A stretch of DNA of 64,000 bases from Nautilus pompilius (taxonomy: Eukaryota; Mollusca; Cephalopoda; Nautilida; Nautilidae): contig JACATO010002731.1 of NCBI GenBank assembly GCA_018389105.1, positions 1,302,001 to 1,366,000 of the forward strand. Reading direction: 5' to 3'. Shown here piece by piece: positions 22,451-36,700 of this stretch (position 1 is the first letter of the stretch; each line of letters begins with the position of its first letter). Both the position numbers and the translations under genes were made by a program. Under the pieces are notes generated by a model. It ran no database searches and was not told the origin of the DNA. It saw only the letters and a program-made list of their open reading frames with translations.

Positions 22451-25400
22451 GTAAATCACTTTATCATTTTCATTAGTAAAACTAATTTGGTGTTGGAGCT
22501 CTTCATTTTTGTTAATTTGTTTTTTATTTAACTTTATAAGAATTAATCTTTTGATCAGCATGGCTGCACCACTGATGGACACACCTAATTCTGCAAGGAG
22601 ATACCTGGCTGGATTAAAAAAAAACAATATAGCAAACAAAAATGTTTAAAGTGTCAGATAAAAGTGGTGTGTTCTGTTTACTATTACTTTCTGGCTTTGT
22701 GGTTGGAACAACAGACTTATGCATCAGGGAAACAACCATTGCTGCTTACTGTTACTATATAAATTTCTGTTTTAATAGAACCTAATAAATATTTAAGAAT
22801 GACTAATTTAAAATTTATTCTCTAAAGTCTCTAAATTCTGAATTAAATGATTTTATATGTTTATTAATTTCAGCTTTAAAGCGTTTAAAATAATCTTTAA
22901 TTACTAGATTCTGCAATAATTTTCATTTCTTGAAATACAATGCATATATAGATAGATGTAATCATGCAAAAACATCTCATTGTGGTTTGAACTTGTGAAT
23001 ATGGAATTATGTTTACCATTTTTTTTTTTTTTGTTTTTTTGGTAGAGCAAATGATTTTGATCTTTAGACATATAAAACTTGCTGTAAATATTTAAAGAAA
23101 TAGAGATGAATATTAAAAAAAAAACAGAAAATAACTTACCTTTTAAAACTAAGAATGCTTGTTATTGCAATAGCTATGCATTTTTTACACAAAAGACATC
23201 TAGGGGAGGTAATTTATTAATTTAATTTAATTTTTAAAATTACTTTTTAAAAATGACTAAACTTCAAAATTGCTCAAATATTGTAGAACAAACATTAATT
23301 TTATTTTATTTATTAGGTCACAATCTGTATAAGTAAAAGTTCTGAGAAAAATATGAAGCACAGTTTATTGAATTTCAAAAAAGAAAATTTGTATATATAA
23401 TATAAATATATATTAGGATTGAAAAGTAAGTAAAAATTATGAAAATGTTTCTTTTTTACTAGTAATATCATACATTTCTATATAGAAGAAAAAACAAAAA
23501 GCTTAATTTGGGTATGTGTGTTTATTTTAGTTCTGAGTGAGTGAGGATGTTGAAATTGCAATGGTAAGAGACTAACAATGGAAATGGAGCTCAGATTTCA
23601 GAAGTGAATTACTCTTTAGTTAGAACAAAATTCTAAATGGTCTAGAAATGTAAAAAAAAATTTTTTCACATGCCATCTAGTCTTAATTCATAATGTAAGA
23701 CCTTAGACAATAAGAGTGAAAGGATTGATAGATTAACATTTGTGGGCATTTTTTATACAAACTGATGATATTTTCCAGTATAATTTATTTTTTTTTTACC
23801 AAATGCTTAGTTCTAATATTAGTGATTAGCTTCTCCTTTGTATTTTTTTTTTTTTACATTTTATTTGTAGAATCTGATGAAACTCTACCTGACTGGGGGA
23901 TAAAAGATGAAAACTTAAAAATGCAGGTAATAATAATTTGTACTACATTAAAAAACAATAAAAAGAAACATTTAAAAAATGTTTACAGGTATCATGAGTT
24001 ATTGAGATGATCTTCTACAGATTCATAAAATCTAGATTCTAGAAGATAGATAATTTCCAGTTTGTCTTCTAATTTAATAATTATTTTTATTTTTTGGAAA
24101 TGTTAATAGAATGAAAAAAAAAAAAAAAAAAACTGAAGAAATATCTTTGGCCTCACCCTGAGGTTGCATTATAAACTAAACTCCCGGTCTTCTGTGGTCA
24201 ACAAATAATGTACAGAAAATCAAAACTAACAGTAAAGATGAAGTAATCATAATTTTAAAAATTCCTAATAACTGAAACAAATCATTTGAATAGATAATGA
24301 ATTTGGTGTTATTGAAAGATATGCGATATTGGTTAGAATAGGTTAAGTTTTTAAATGATAAACTTCATTGATTTGTTTTTTTACAGTTTTTACCATGAAA
24401 TAAAAATACTTCACTAACAAAATGTGATCGGTTATTGCTATTTTAAGAGAATTTTCTATCTCATGCTGGTTTTAATAGTTTGTTCAGGCTATCAAAAGTA
24501 ATGGTTCTTATTACAAATTAAAAGCAGAAAAATTATTTGGTAGTTTTGTATGCAAATTAATTTCTCTTATCATTTGTATTTTGGAATAACTTTACATTGG
24601 CATTTGTCTTATGACCTATTGAGATACACAATTACTGGCATGTTCTAGCTACAGAAAACTTTACTGAAGAGAGAAATAATCAATGTTTGACTGCTTTGTA
24701 GTCCCCTTTTCCATGAAGATTTAAATGGAAAAGAACTAAGATGCTTTGCTTCCTAGTTTTATTCATTCTCTTTGCTATTACTTTATCAGGCTGTTGAAGG
24801 TTTTTCCACAATCACAGAGAGTCTAAAAGCGATTGCTGAGAAAACATCCAAGGGTATTCAAAGCAAGAATAAGAGGAGAGAGGAGAGAAGAAAGGAAAGA
24901 ACGGCACAGTCTCTCCAGCCAGAGGAGAAGGGAATGGAGAAGGAAAACAATAACAACACTTCTCAGTTTGTTTATGATGTGAACAGTGGGATGTACTATG
25001 ACCACAAAAGTGGTTATTATTATGATTCAGTGAGTTTCTTTCTTTTTATTTTAGAAGATTTAAAAAATTCACAACAATATGATCCCATGGAAGGAAGGAA
25101 AATGTAAAGAAGTTACAACTGTATTGTTTTGATTTTCTTTCATTTTTTCCTCTCTCCCGCATCAAAGATGGAACATTTTTCAACTAATAAAATCTAAACT
25201 TAAAGAAAAAACAAAATTAGGCTAAGTCTGAGGTGGATTCCTCTTTCTGCAAAAAGAAAAAAAACTTTTTTAGATTCCCCTCCTGCTAAAATAACTAAAT
25301 TGACATAAATTGTATTATTTTATTAGTGAGTATATTGTAAGCTTGTCATAAGACATAACTTAGAAGACATCTGAAATAAAAAGATAGATAAATGAAGCTC

Positions 25401-27745
25401 ATTTTTGAAGGTACATTAGTTAAAATTTCAAGTGGCTTGTTACTCTGAACTTTTAGTCCCTATTTTCTGGTAAATTAACAATTAAGATTACTTAAGCAGA
25501 TTAATCCTGCTTTTTCTTATTTATTGGTAGAGGTCAGAATTATATTTCTGTAAGTGTGTTCTCAATATTGTTAAATCATTACTGAAATACTACACTCAGT
25601 CTGTTGGAACTGGTCATTTAATCTGCTGTTGGATTTGTCTAATTACTTAAAGCATTGTTGGAACAGTGTAACTAAATATTTTTCATTCAGAAAATTTTCA
25701 CTAAATAGTCAATTAAAATGAAGACACCAAACATTCTTCTTCTTTTATTTAAAGCTTTGATTAGACCTCATTTAGAATATTGCAGCTAGGATGTCCTTAT
25801 CTCATTTGGGTTCTTGACAGTCTAGAACCGTGGTTCTCAACCTGGGGTCCGCGGTCCCCTAGGGGACCACGAAGGGGTCGCTGACTTGTGTGCCTTTCAT
25901 TTTTGGTGGAAATTTTCGAGGCAGTTAACTGCATTAATTTGGCATTACAAGGAAAGGAGGTCACCGTGCTCTACTGCCATGAAAAAATGAATGCTTTCAG
26001 GATGAAGCTGGAATTGTGGCATTTAAAATTAACAAGGAAGAATTTTGCACCATTTCCGGAGCTCAACGCTTTCCTCGATGAAAATAATCTCTCAGTTGAT
26101 TCTGGTATTCTCGAGTTGATGAAGAGTCATGTTGATATTCTCCGCACAGAACTTGCAGGCTATTTTCCTGAACTTCACGATTTTCAGAAGTATTATAACT
26201 TTCTCTCGAATCCATTCTCCATCTCCATCAGCGAGCTGCCTTCCGAAGACCATCTCATTGAAGAGCAGTTCATTGATTTGGTGAATGATGGAGCTGCCAA
26301 AAATGCTTTTCGCCAGTTGCGTTGCAGCGACTTCTGGATTGAAATGGTACAATCATATCCAGATGTTGCAAAGATGGCTCTCAAATTGCTGATTCTGTTC
26401 GCAACAACCTATGAGTATGAGTCAGCATTCTCAACTCTTGTTTCAATCAAAACCAGATCGAGAAACAAACTCGATGTAACGCATGATATGAGAGTGGCTC
26501 TTTCAAAACACAGCCCAACATTGATGAAATATTGAAGGCCAAACAGGTGCAGATCTCTCATTGAACTTTTCTTCATTTGATTTTCGAGAATTGTCATATT
26601 TTGAATAAATTTTAATTCAACAGTTTTTTTAAGACTTTTAAATTGAAAACAGTTTAGAATAAGTGCTTTTAGTACCTTTTGAATATTTTCAAAAATTCTG
26701 AGTGGATATAGAAAAGTTTCTGAAATTTTGGGAAATACTTGTTTGAGGACAGAAGCAAAAACCTTGACATGCTAACATAATAATCATAATAATAATAATA
26801 ATAATATAGTAGGTCGAGCTGATTTTATGGGGGACCGCAAAGGGTAAAAAAAAAATCTAGGGGGACCGTGAAGCAACATTTTTAGAAAAAGGTTGGGAAC
26901 CACTGGTCTAGAAGATGTGCAAAGGTGTTTTACCACAATGATTTGGGGAGTAATGGTTCTGATTATTCTGATGGAATAGTGAAAATTAAATACTTTAGTC
27001 TTGCATATTGAAGACTACCTTGGGATCTAATTGACTCAACTGTAATTTTAAAATAGCAAGGAACAGGCAATCTCAGGCTGCAAAGAGTCATAACTTTGAA
27101 TTTGTTTGTTTTTTTGTTTTATTGTTTTATTTATCTCAGTAGTGCTGAATATATCAAACACTTGGCTTAGTGGGACTTAATGTAAAAATCAATACATTAA
27201 AAATATATATTGGCTGTATGCTTTGATGGGACAAGGGTTTTTATATAAGTTGAAAGAATTTCTGTCCCTATAAATAATTATGACACACTATGCAAGCAAA
27301 AACTACAGTAGCATGTATTTATGTGATATAAAAATTAAAAACATGCAGCATACATGAAATGTTTTTATGTTATATGGATTAATCCCATAATATTTAAAAT
27401 GACTGTGTATGCATTCTGAATCTGATCTTTCAGAATTTTAGAAAACCATGCAGTGCTACACTACAAAAACTCTTGCTAAGTTTCTGTTCCTTACCAATTG
27501 TTTTTGAACATTTAGATACAAAACTTTGCTGGGAAGAAGGTGCATTAAAAAACTTAATCAAAGAACGCATATCAACAAAATAATTAGCCTTGGATCAGCT
27601 TTTGAAGATTGGCAGGCATTTTGCTGACCTGCTCTCACAGGCAAATGAGAATTTTTGTAGTGTTGCATAGTTGGAAAGTTTTTACATTATCACCGACAGA
27701 AACCAGATTCTGATTGCATACACTGCCAACTTTAACTGTAGAAAC

Positions 27746-27794
<49 letters not shown>

Positions 27795-30700
27795 TTAAGG
27801 GATCAAACACTTTATTATGACCCCAAAACTGGCACTTACTTCTATTACAACCACAGAGAAGGAAGTATGAGTTCCATTCTAAAATTGACCTGACACAATA
27901 CCAGGACACTAGAACTAGTTGTCAGAAAATATCAGAGAAGAAAGAGGAAGAGGAGGAGGAAGAATATGGAGAAAGCTGTTCGAGTGAAGACTCAAGTGAG
28001 ATAGAGGAAGGGGAAATAAAAGAGAGGCAAAAACGTTTGCGCAAAAAACCAATCAAGAAAGAGGTTTGTACTGTATCTGTGTTTGCTGGTTAAAACATTG
28101 ACAGCAATACTCACTAAAGATTACTAGTGTGATGAGTCTTTAAAATTTATGGAATCTGCTACTTCTCATTATTCAACAGTCGTATATCAGGACTATATTT
28201 TAGCTTAGATGGATGCTACTTTATTAACAAATATTACTTTTGAAACTGAAATAAACACATTCTTTAAAGAGATTACCCCTTCCGTTGAATTAAATCTTTT
28301 TTTGTCTGAAATCACTTCTAAAATATATTGATTTTATGTCCTTGTGTCAGAAGAAAAAAGTATAATTTCCTTTTTTGAAATTTTTTATCAAACTATACAC
28401 TGATTATAATTTCTCAAATTGAGCTTCTTTTTTTAAACTATTGTTGCTTTGTTCATTTTACTGTATGCACTACAATTTTTTGCAGGTTCTATAAACACAG
28501 ATACAAAAGATAATTGGAAACTTTACACCCAAAAGAGAATAAATACTGCAATGACTTTGATACAATGTTTAACTACTATAATCAGTGCCATTTAAAACAT
28601 GGAAAATGCATTGTTGTTATTGCTAGTTATAGTTCAGCTTTGTAATTTTCATATTTGTCACATATGTGTGAAAAGTGAGCATCTGCAAAATATTTACTAT
28701 TGATTATGTTGATGTATATGTCAATTAAAAGAAAAGAAATTTCTTTTCTATCATTGTAATGCCCATGGCTGGAATGTTTGTTTTTACATATTCTTTGTGT
28801 CAGTTTGTTTGTTTTGCCATCATTCTTAAACTTCTGTCTGATACTGTATAGATATATACAGAGATAGTATAAGTGTAAAAAGTTTACTTTCCTGAAACAA
28901 AAAAAAATCTTATTTAGAAGAAACCATTTAGTGAAAAATTTGGGTCTCTTTGTTTTTTTCTAAAAATTTTCTTTAAATAGAATCTGATTTTGTAGCTTTA
29001 ATAAAAGCAATGAAAGATATTATATTGTCTAAGAAACATTTTAGTGAAAGATATATATCCTAGATTTTCAAGTGTGTATCTGAAAGATATTTCAAGGAGG
29101 TTCTGTGACTGGACCACCATTTTTCACTTAGGTTTGATCTTCTGAATTGTTGGCAAGATTCTGTGCTAGTTTTCATCAGCGGATCCAAAAGTCTGATTAT
29201 GCAACAACCAGAGGAAAAAACAAATTAAAAAGAAATCTTGTTTAAATGTAGGAGTAATTTATCCTTAAAAATTTATTTTAAAAAAATATTATACAATTTA
29301 ATTTTTTTTTTCACTAACAATGGCAGCTGGATAAAATGCTTTTTTTTTTTGTAAGTAGAATAATTATTTAAAGGAAGAGAACTTAAATAGATGCTGAATT
29401 CTGGCTGTTTTTTTAAAATAGAATGCTGTGAAAACTTGTAAAGGAGATTGATTTGAGTGAAGGATTGCTTTTAGAGAGAAAAAGAAGGGTCATAAGAGGA
29501 GACTTTTGAGCTGAGAGATTCTTGTCATCAGATGTTTTTGGTCTAAGAACTAGTTTCAGTAGGAATATTGTCTAGCACTAGCAAAAAAAAAAAAGGAATT
29601 TAGAAAAGATTTTCCATATTTTCAGTATTTACTATGGTGGCACCATATCCTATTCATGGATTCATTGTGCAAGATGCTCAAAGATCTGAACTATGATATG
29701 ACAACCATGTTTTAATACAATCATTGTGGTCTCTCCATCAGTCACATTCCCTCCTCAAATTGTGTGATTTCTTCATGGCATCTATGACCACCTAGTTATA
29801 AAGCAATACATAAAAGCAGAGAGATAAATTACTTGAGATACAGAAAATAATATGATTGAGTTTAGATACTGTATTACACTGCTAACATTACATTTTAAAG
29901 TATGCATTTGTGTTTTAATCCTAAGGTCTTATGGTGAGGTTAAACTATTAAAACTATATTTGGGCTTAAAGCTGATTGCCATATTTAATTTTTTTTTGTT
30001 CATAATATTAAACACAAATGTATGATCCATATTAAAAATTTCTAATAATATTTTTTTGTTTTGTAAGTATAACTCTAATTCATCTAACTAACTTACCTGA
30101 TCTGCTTAGTTTACTGGACTGCCAGGGTTGAAGGCCCAAGTTCATTTCTTGCAGGAATAGATCAGTTTAGCATACCTTCATATCTTGGTTTCTTCATGTT
30201 CTTCTTTACTAGCAAGCCATGTGCTGCTGTTCTAAATATAATGCATCACAAGAGAAAATTCTTTCTTTAGTTGCTGTTTATCTTTAATTCTTTTAATATT
30301 AACAGCTATGTCCATATTGTTATGTGTCTCATGTGTGAAGTCAAGACTAACTACAAAGCTGATAAATTGTTAATGTTCTTTTGTAGATGTGCTTACTCAT
30401 TTTAAGCATGATAGTTGTGATAATTTTCTTGCAGCATGTTTTGCTTTCAGATTTTATGCCCTTTTCATTTCAAAGTTGTTAATACCATTGTGAACCTTGC
30501 AACATCATTCTGAATGGTTCTTGGCTATTCCTTTGAAACTCTGGATTGAACAAAACAAGTTTGTCTTTTTATGCAAAATCTTTATATCTTTTCTACTGTC
30601 CACCTTGATTTTGTATACCAGTTGTTTGTCAGGGTTAAGGTTGGACAGAAACAAAGTTAAAAAAGAAAGTTTCCAGTTCTGTTTTCAATATATCTCTCTT

Positions 30701-33700
30701 TTCAGGTTCCTTCTTTTTTTTTTGAAAAAAACTAGTGTGCATAACTAAGATTAAAAAAAATCTTATTAATATTGATAATTTTACTGTTGACAAAAATGTA
30801 TCCATCATCTTTCATTTTTTATGACTGGGTCTGCAAATATTCTTTGTTTCTAACATTGTGGAATCAATTTTTTTGTTTTCTCATGGATTTAGTACTTTCA
30901 AAACAAATGTAAAGTGAAAGTGATACTAATTTTGTCATCTCAAGGAAATATGAGTAGTTATTTTCTTTAGCAATTCCCCCTCTCCTCCACATTATTTCAC
31001 TATTTTTTATTGTTGTTTTTTTTCCCCAGGAAGTACAAGGTTTGATGGTAGAGATGAGAAGTCTCTGGAATGATGCATCTGAAAAGAAATTTCCTAGGTA
31101 AAATTCTATTTTCCACCTTTATCAACAGACTCTCTTCGTTTTTCGACAGGTTTGCTCCGAGGCGAAAAAGACAAAAGAAGACAGTAAACAGGCTCAGAAA
31201 GAGACTGTGGAAATACTTGGTAAATGTGCTGTGAACAACACTAGTGAGAGTGATATCATGGAGACGGATATATTTGAAACGACAAAACTTGCAGAGGATG
31301 CAGTAATTAAAATATCTCTATCTTCAGACAAAAGTCCAAATTTGGTGAAGGAAGATCAGGTTGCTAACCCCACTTCTGCTGAAGAATACTTCTCTGGTAG
31401 TACATCAAGCTTTGATAGTGATGATTTAGACATGACAGAGCAAGAATATACATCCACTTGGGAAGCAGCTTGTTTACCCAAACAAGAGGATATTATCAAG
31501 ATGACTGATGACAAGCTGGACTATAATGATGTAGATGTTAACTCTGGGTTTCAAATCTCTGCTGAATTTAGTAGCTATCGTGATGAACCTCAGCCAGAAG
31601 GTGGGTTCTTTGAAAGTGTTTGAGTGGGAAACTTATATTTAGATTATTTGTACATGCTGATTTTCTTGATTGTAAATGAATATTAATTTATCATATATTT
31701 TCTTAGTTATTAGATGATTTACATTTGCATGCGGAATTGGGAAACTATGACACTGTCTAATGGTTGCACAAGTAGTTCCCCAAGGCAGGATTTTTGCTGT
31801 AATGAAGAATGAAGAATCCTCAGACTTTAAAAAAAAATATAATAAGGGTCTCATTGTTAATGATAATTACAATGCTAAAAAGTTTAGTATCTTTTTTAAG
31901 TCTTGCTTATAAATTTCAGACAGATCTGTAGTACATGATATCAGACTCCAGGGTATGCAAGCTTTCAGAGTTAAAGACACTGTTTTTTTTTAAATACAAA
32001 AATGATAAATTTATTGGGTGTAATATCTATATCTGTGAAAATTAGAGCTTGTCTAAAATCAAGTTGTTTTCTCACAAGAATGAGTGAATTAGTTATGATT
32101 TAATGGCATGTAACATCTTATTTTTATATATTATTTTAGTTTTTATCTTTTTAAATTTTAAATTAATTAACCTTGTTAATTTTATTAACTGAGTCAAATT
32201 GCCTTCACTGCTGTCAGAGCAGTTGATTTCTTAAGTTAGTTGTTATGAAAACATTTAATTTAAGATTTAGTTTTATCTTATGTATAAATATGCATAGCAT
32301 AAATTTTCTCTACTGTTTTTTTTTTTTTAAATCAATTTAAAGATAATGGACTCTTCTTGAACATGATATTGCTCTTTAAGGACTGGCAATCCATTGAAGA
32401 ATTAAACTATGAGCACCAGTAGAGCTATAACTTTTGGATAAATTAGTCTGTTCTTGTCATATGTAATGCCAAATTAATAACACTTGAGGTCTGAGTTTAA
32501 GCAGAATCTGATTAGTGCTGTATAATTACAGATTGCTGCTTAAAGTTTGATTTGTGTATTTACTGATAACCACTATAAAAACTGAAAGTAACACTACAGA
32601 TTTGGGTTTACCAAAAAACAAAGAAATAAAATCTACAGTGAGTATTTTGAGCATGTTCTATATTATAAGTACATAAACAAAATGAATACATTAAAATCAA
32701 AATCTTATATATCAATATTTATGATGTTAACAGTTAATGCATATTTATTTGTATGTACTTATGAGAAAAGGTTAGGCAATTTTTATTGCAAGTACTGTGC
32801 AACTACAAAGATCTAATTTTGATCCCATGTTGAGATGGAGATTTGTACTATAATAATAACTATACTAAACCAGTTTTTCTTCTGTATATTTCTTTCTTTT
32901 TTATCTTTCCTTGTCTTTAGTCTGTTATGCATTTGAAACAATTGCTTCTTAATACTGGATTTTAGTTATATTGATAGTAGTACTACTATTACTGCAGTCC
33001 TGCCTGTATTTGGATTACTAGTTATTCATCTTTGGAGAGTTGTGTAATTGTGGTGAATTAAGTGCTCATAAGTCATATATTTTCTCTGTTTTGTTCCACC
33101 TCACTAGTGTGGATCACCCATGAGCTCCAATTTATCTCTGTCATGGTTTTAGCAAATTCTTAGGTGGCTGAAGTTGACCTGTTCTGCACACACTTCATTC
33201 TTCTGACCACTTTTTTGATACCAACTGACAAACTGATTTCCTTTTTTTTAAAGAGAGAGAGAGAGTGTGTGTGTGTGTGTTCATGTGTGCTGAGTGGATA
33301 ACTAAGGCTACTGGTGGCCAAATTTGGGTTCATTTTCCCTTGTCAGGTAAGCTGGAATCTTTGTAAATTGCCAGATTAGGGTACACAAACTCTTGTTGTT
33401 TCCTGGCACCTTTATTCAGGCAAATGTCTCACCTGAATTTTGAGTACAACCTGATGATCCTCATTGTGATAGAACTGATACTTTAATAAGTGGGTCCTGA
33501 CAGAACAAAGTGACTGTAACTTACCTGTTATACCACCGGCATCAATCCATCATATTTTTTATATCTGAAAAAAATTATTATTCAAACCTTCATTGGATTA
33601 CAAGTTGGTGTAATTTTATTTGCATTTTCCAATTAAAGGAAATATGTAAATTTGAAACTGAAATTTGTTGATTTAACATTGGTCAGTCAGGCTAACAGCA

Positions 33701-36700
33701 TTTGATTAATCAGGTGATTATTCAATCAAAAATGCTAGTTGTACATCTTGTCACCTGCTTGTACAAGATGTACACTAATCATTATCTCTATGGCCATCAT
33801 TTAAAAAGATTTTATTTTCTTATTTAAATAATATTTTAATTTAAATATGCTCACTTTAGTTTCTTTTTGAAAATTATTTAGATTGGGCAGAAACTATCAA
33901 TGTATGTATGGAGGTTTAAGTTTTCCACCTGGTAACTCTAATTAAGCAGCTTTAGACATTGTCTCTATTGGTTCTCTTTCTTTTGTTTTTTTGAACTTTT
34001 TTGGATTAGAAATTTGTATCTGAAACTTGGGTCTGAAGAAGTTACTCCATACACATTACTTTAAAAATAGTATTTGCTTACTACTAAACTGTTCAAATTT
34101 TGTTTTAATTTAGAACTTATGTATCTTCTGTTTGCCATATTTTGATTAAAGTTTTTTTTGTTGTTTGTTTTATAGTGGACTGAAGAACTTTATGTAATTT
34201 AATGTAGTTACTGTTGTGGCTGTGATACTGTATTCTGCAATTTTTTGAGTTGTTGAGATCTGGTTTCTTTTTTTGTAGACTCATATTATGCTAGAATTTT
34301 TTTAAAAATGATATATGTAGTTGTGGTGGTAGCATAATGAAAATATTAAGTAAATTTCAATAAAATCAAAATTTAAGTACTTATGAAAAACACTGAAGAA
34401 TACAAAAAGATATATCTCAAATGATCTATGTAGTTGTAACTCATAATAAATATGCAATAAGTCAATAATAAAGACAACGTAATCATATTTGTCATTTTTA
34501 AAGGTGATAATCTTCACAATGGTTTCAGCAAAATATTGTTAATTTTAATGAGATTTTTGTTTTATTGTATGAAAAATTAACTCCTAAATGGTATGGTACA
34601 TTAAAGAAGACTTAGGCTCTGCTTCCTGCCAATTTGTGCAAGATTTGCTTTAATTTCATTGAATTGTCTAGTTATTAAAAAATATCACTACTATTTATAA
34701 TAATCTTTTCCTATAACATGCTGGCATTTCAGCAATGACTTTGCCATTTAGCTTCTTGTATTAGGAGACACTATATTTATCATATGTATAGTTTATTGTG
34801 TATTAATAATTCTTACATATAAAAAGCCTGCTGACAGATGTCCATTATTTTACTTGGATCTATTATGACTGTTTAATGCATCCTCTGTCAGCAGTTGTAT
34901 TAATTAACTCTTGACTGAGTAATATACAGTGTATGTACAACTGTGACAGATATGAACACATTTGACAACCTTCCTCAAGTATAATAAGTACTGAAATTAT
35001 ATTGTACAAGTAATAAAAATGGTAGAATGGACTTTAAAGCAGAAATAAGCCAGGTAAAATTATAGTGATTTGGATCATCATTAGATGGTGATCCAAACAA
35101 GTAAGTGATGGGAATAAGCAGGGGAATGTCAGAAATTATAGCTAGAAATCATTTGAAAATTTGCTGAAATGTTTTTTTTTTTTTTTGTATTGGCAATAAA
35201 TGATGAAATATATTTTGTGAATTATTGAAAAAAATGTGTCTAGTAACAGGCTATGCATGAGAATAGTACTTATCTGGTTAAAATATTCATATTTTTTTAG
35301 AACTACTGTGAATAGTGCTAAGAGTTGGTACAGTGAAATACTATATTGTTTGTTCTAAATGTATACCCTTTTGCCCAAATTAGTTTTTGTTTTACCAATT
35401 AAAAAAATAGTGCTTTTAAAGGTTTTGAAATTTTATTACACTTTCTTACAAATTGCTTGATTTCCAAAAAAGAACATTTAGTTTTAGCAGAAACTTAGCT
35501 AAACATCTGAATTAGATTGAATATTATGTAGCGCTAAGCAAATAAAACATTATTGGGTTTATATTGCTTTATGAAAAGTAGTCTCTTAATGTTAGATGTT
35601 TTTGTTGTTAATTGTTTTATTTTGATAAAAAGATAATTGAAGTATGGAATAGGCTACCAGAAAGGTTTGTTCATAGTACTTATTTAAGAACTATTGGAAA
35701 ATTTCCCAAGCCTTGAGCATAATTTTATAGAAGCTATGGTAATTTCTTTCCATCTTGTATGTTATAGAGACATTGATTTTTAAAAAGTTCTACTTTTTAA
35801 GGATTTATAAAGAATATTTCTCTTGTTTTTAGAAACTGCACAGAATTGGCCACCATGTATAAGGGTAATTGTAACAAAGTCTAATTGCTTGAACCCTGGA
35901 CATCTGTTTATTGTCACATGTGAAGGTGCAACAATTGGCAGAGGTGAAGGAAATACGGTAAAAATTCCTGATATCTCAAAGTCTGGGGTAAGTTAACTTT
36001 CTGAATCTAAAATTTTGTCTGTTGATTTTTACTGTAAGAAAAAGAATGTTATAGCGCAACTGTCTAGGGGTGTTGCTAATTTTGTAAAAATACAGCAGTA
36101 GAAGATACAATTATTTTGGGCAATTTGTTTGTTTTCTTTTTTACTTGTGAAATCAAAGAGCAATGTAAATTTTGTAATTTTTTATGGTAAATGAATAGAT
36201 TTTTACTCTAACAAAAGAGCTGTAGTCACCAAAAATGACTAATGTAGGGGTGAAAATGAACTCAGGCTGACTTGCTGATTTTAGTGTGTTTGAAATGGTA
36301 GTATCCAACAAAATAATTCTGCACTTTACTATTGACAAAAAGTGTAGTTTCTGGTGAGATGTTTATTGAATTATAAAAGTCATCCACTTTGATAAAATTT
36401 TCACCCTCTTTATGCAGAGTAACTCTCTTCTGTATCCAGTGTTTTCACAGAATTTACTTTATATGAAGGCAGTCTAAGTCTCACAACTAGCTTGGGTGGT
36501 GGGGGGGGGGGTTAAGAGATTTTCAATTTTTCAAGATGTATTTAAAAGATTTTTTCCCCACTGTATTAAATTTTGGTAATTATGCTTGACAGACTGAACT
36601 GTAGTTAAGTATCAATATTGATTAATAGTGGTTTTCCTACAAAACTACAATATTTCAGTTTATTATAATCAGAATTAAGTTGATGAGTATATCATTAATA

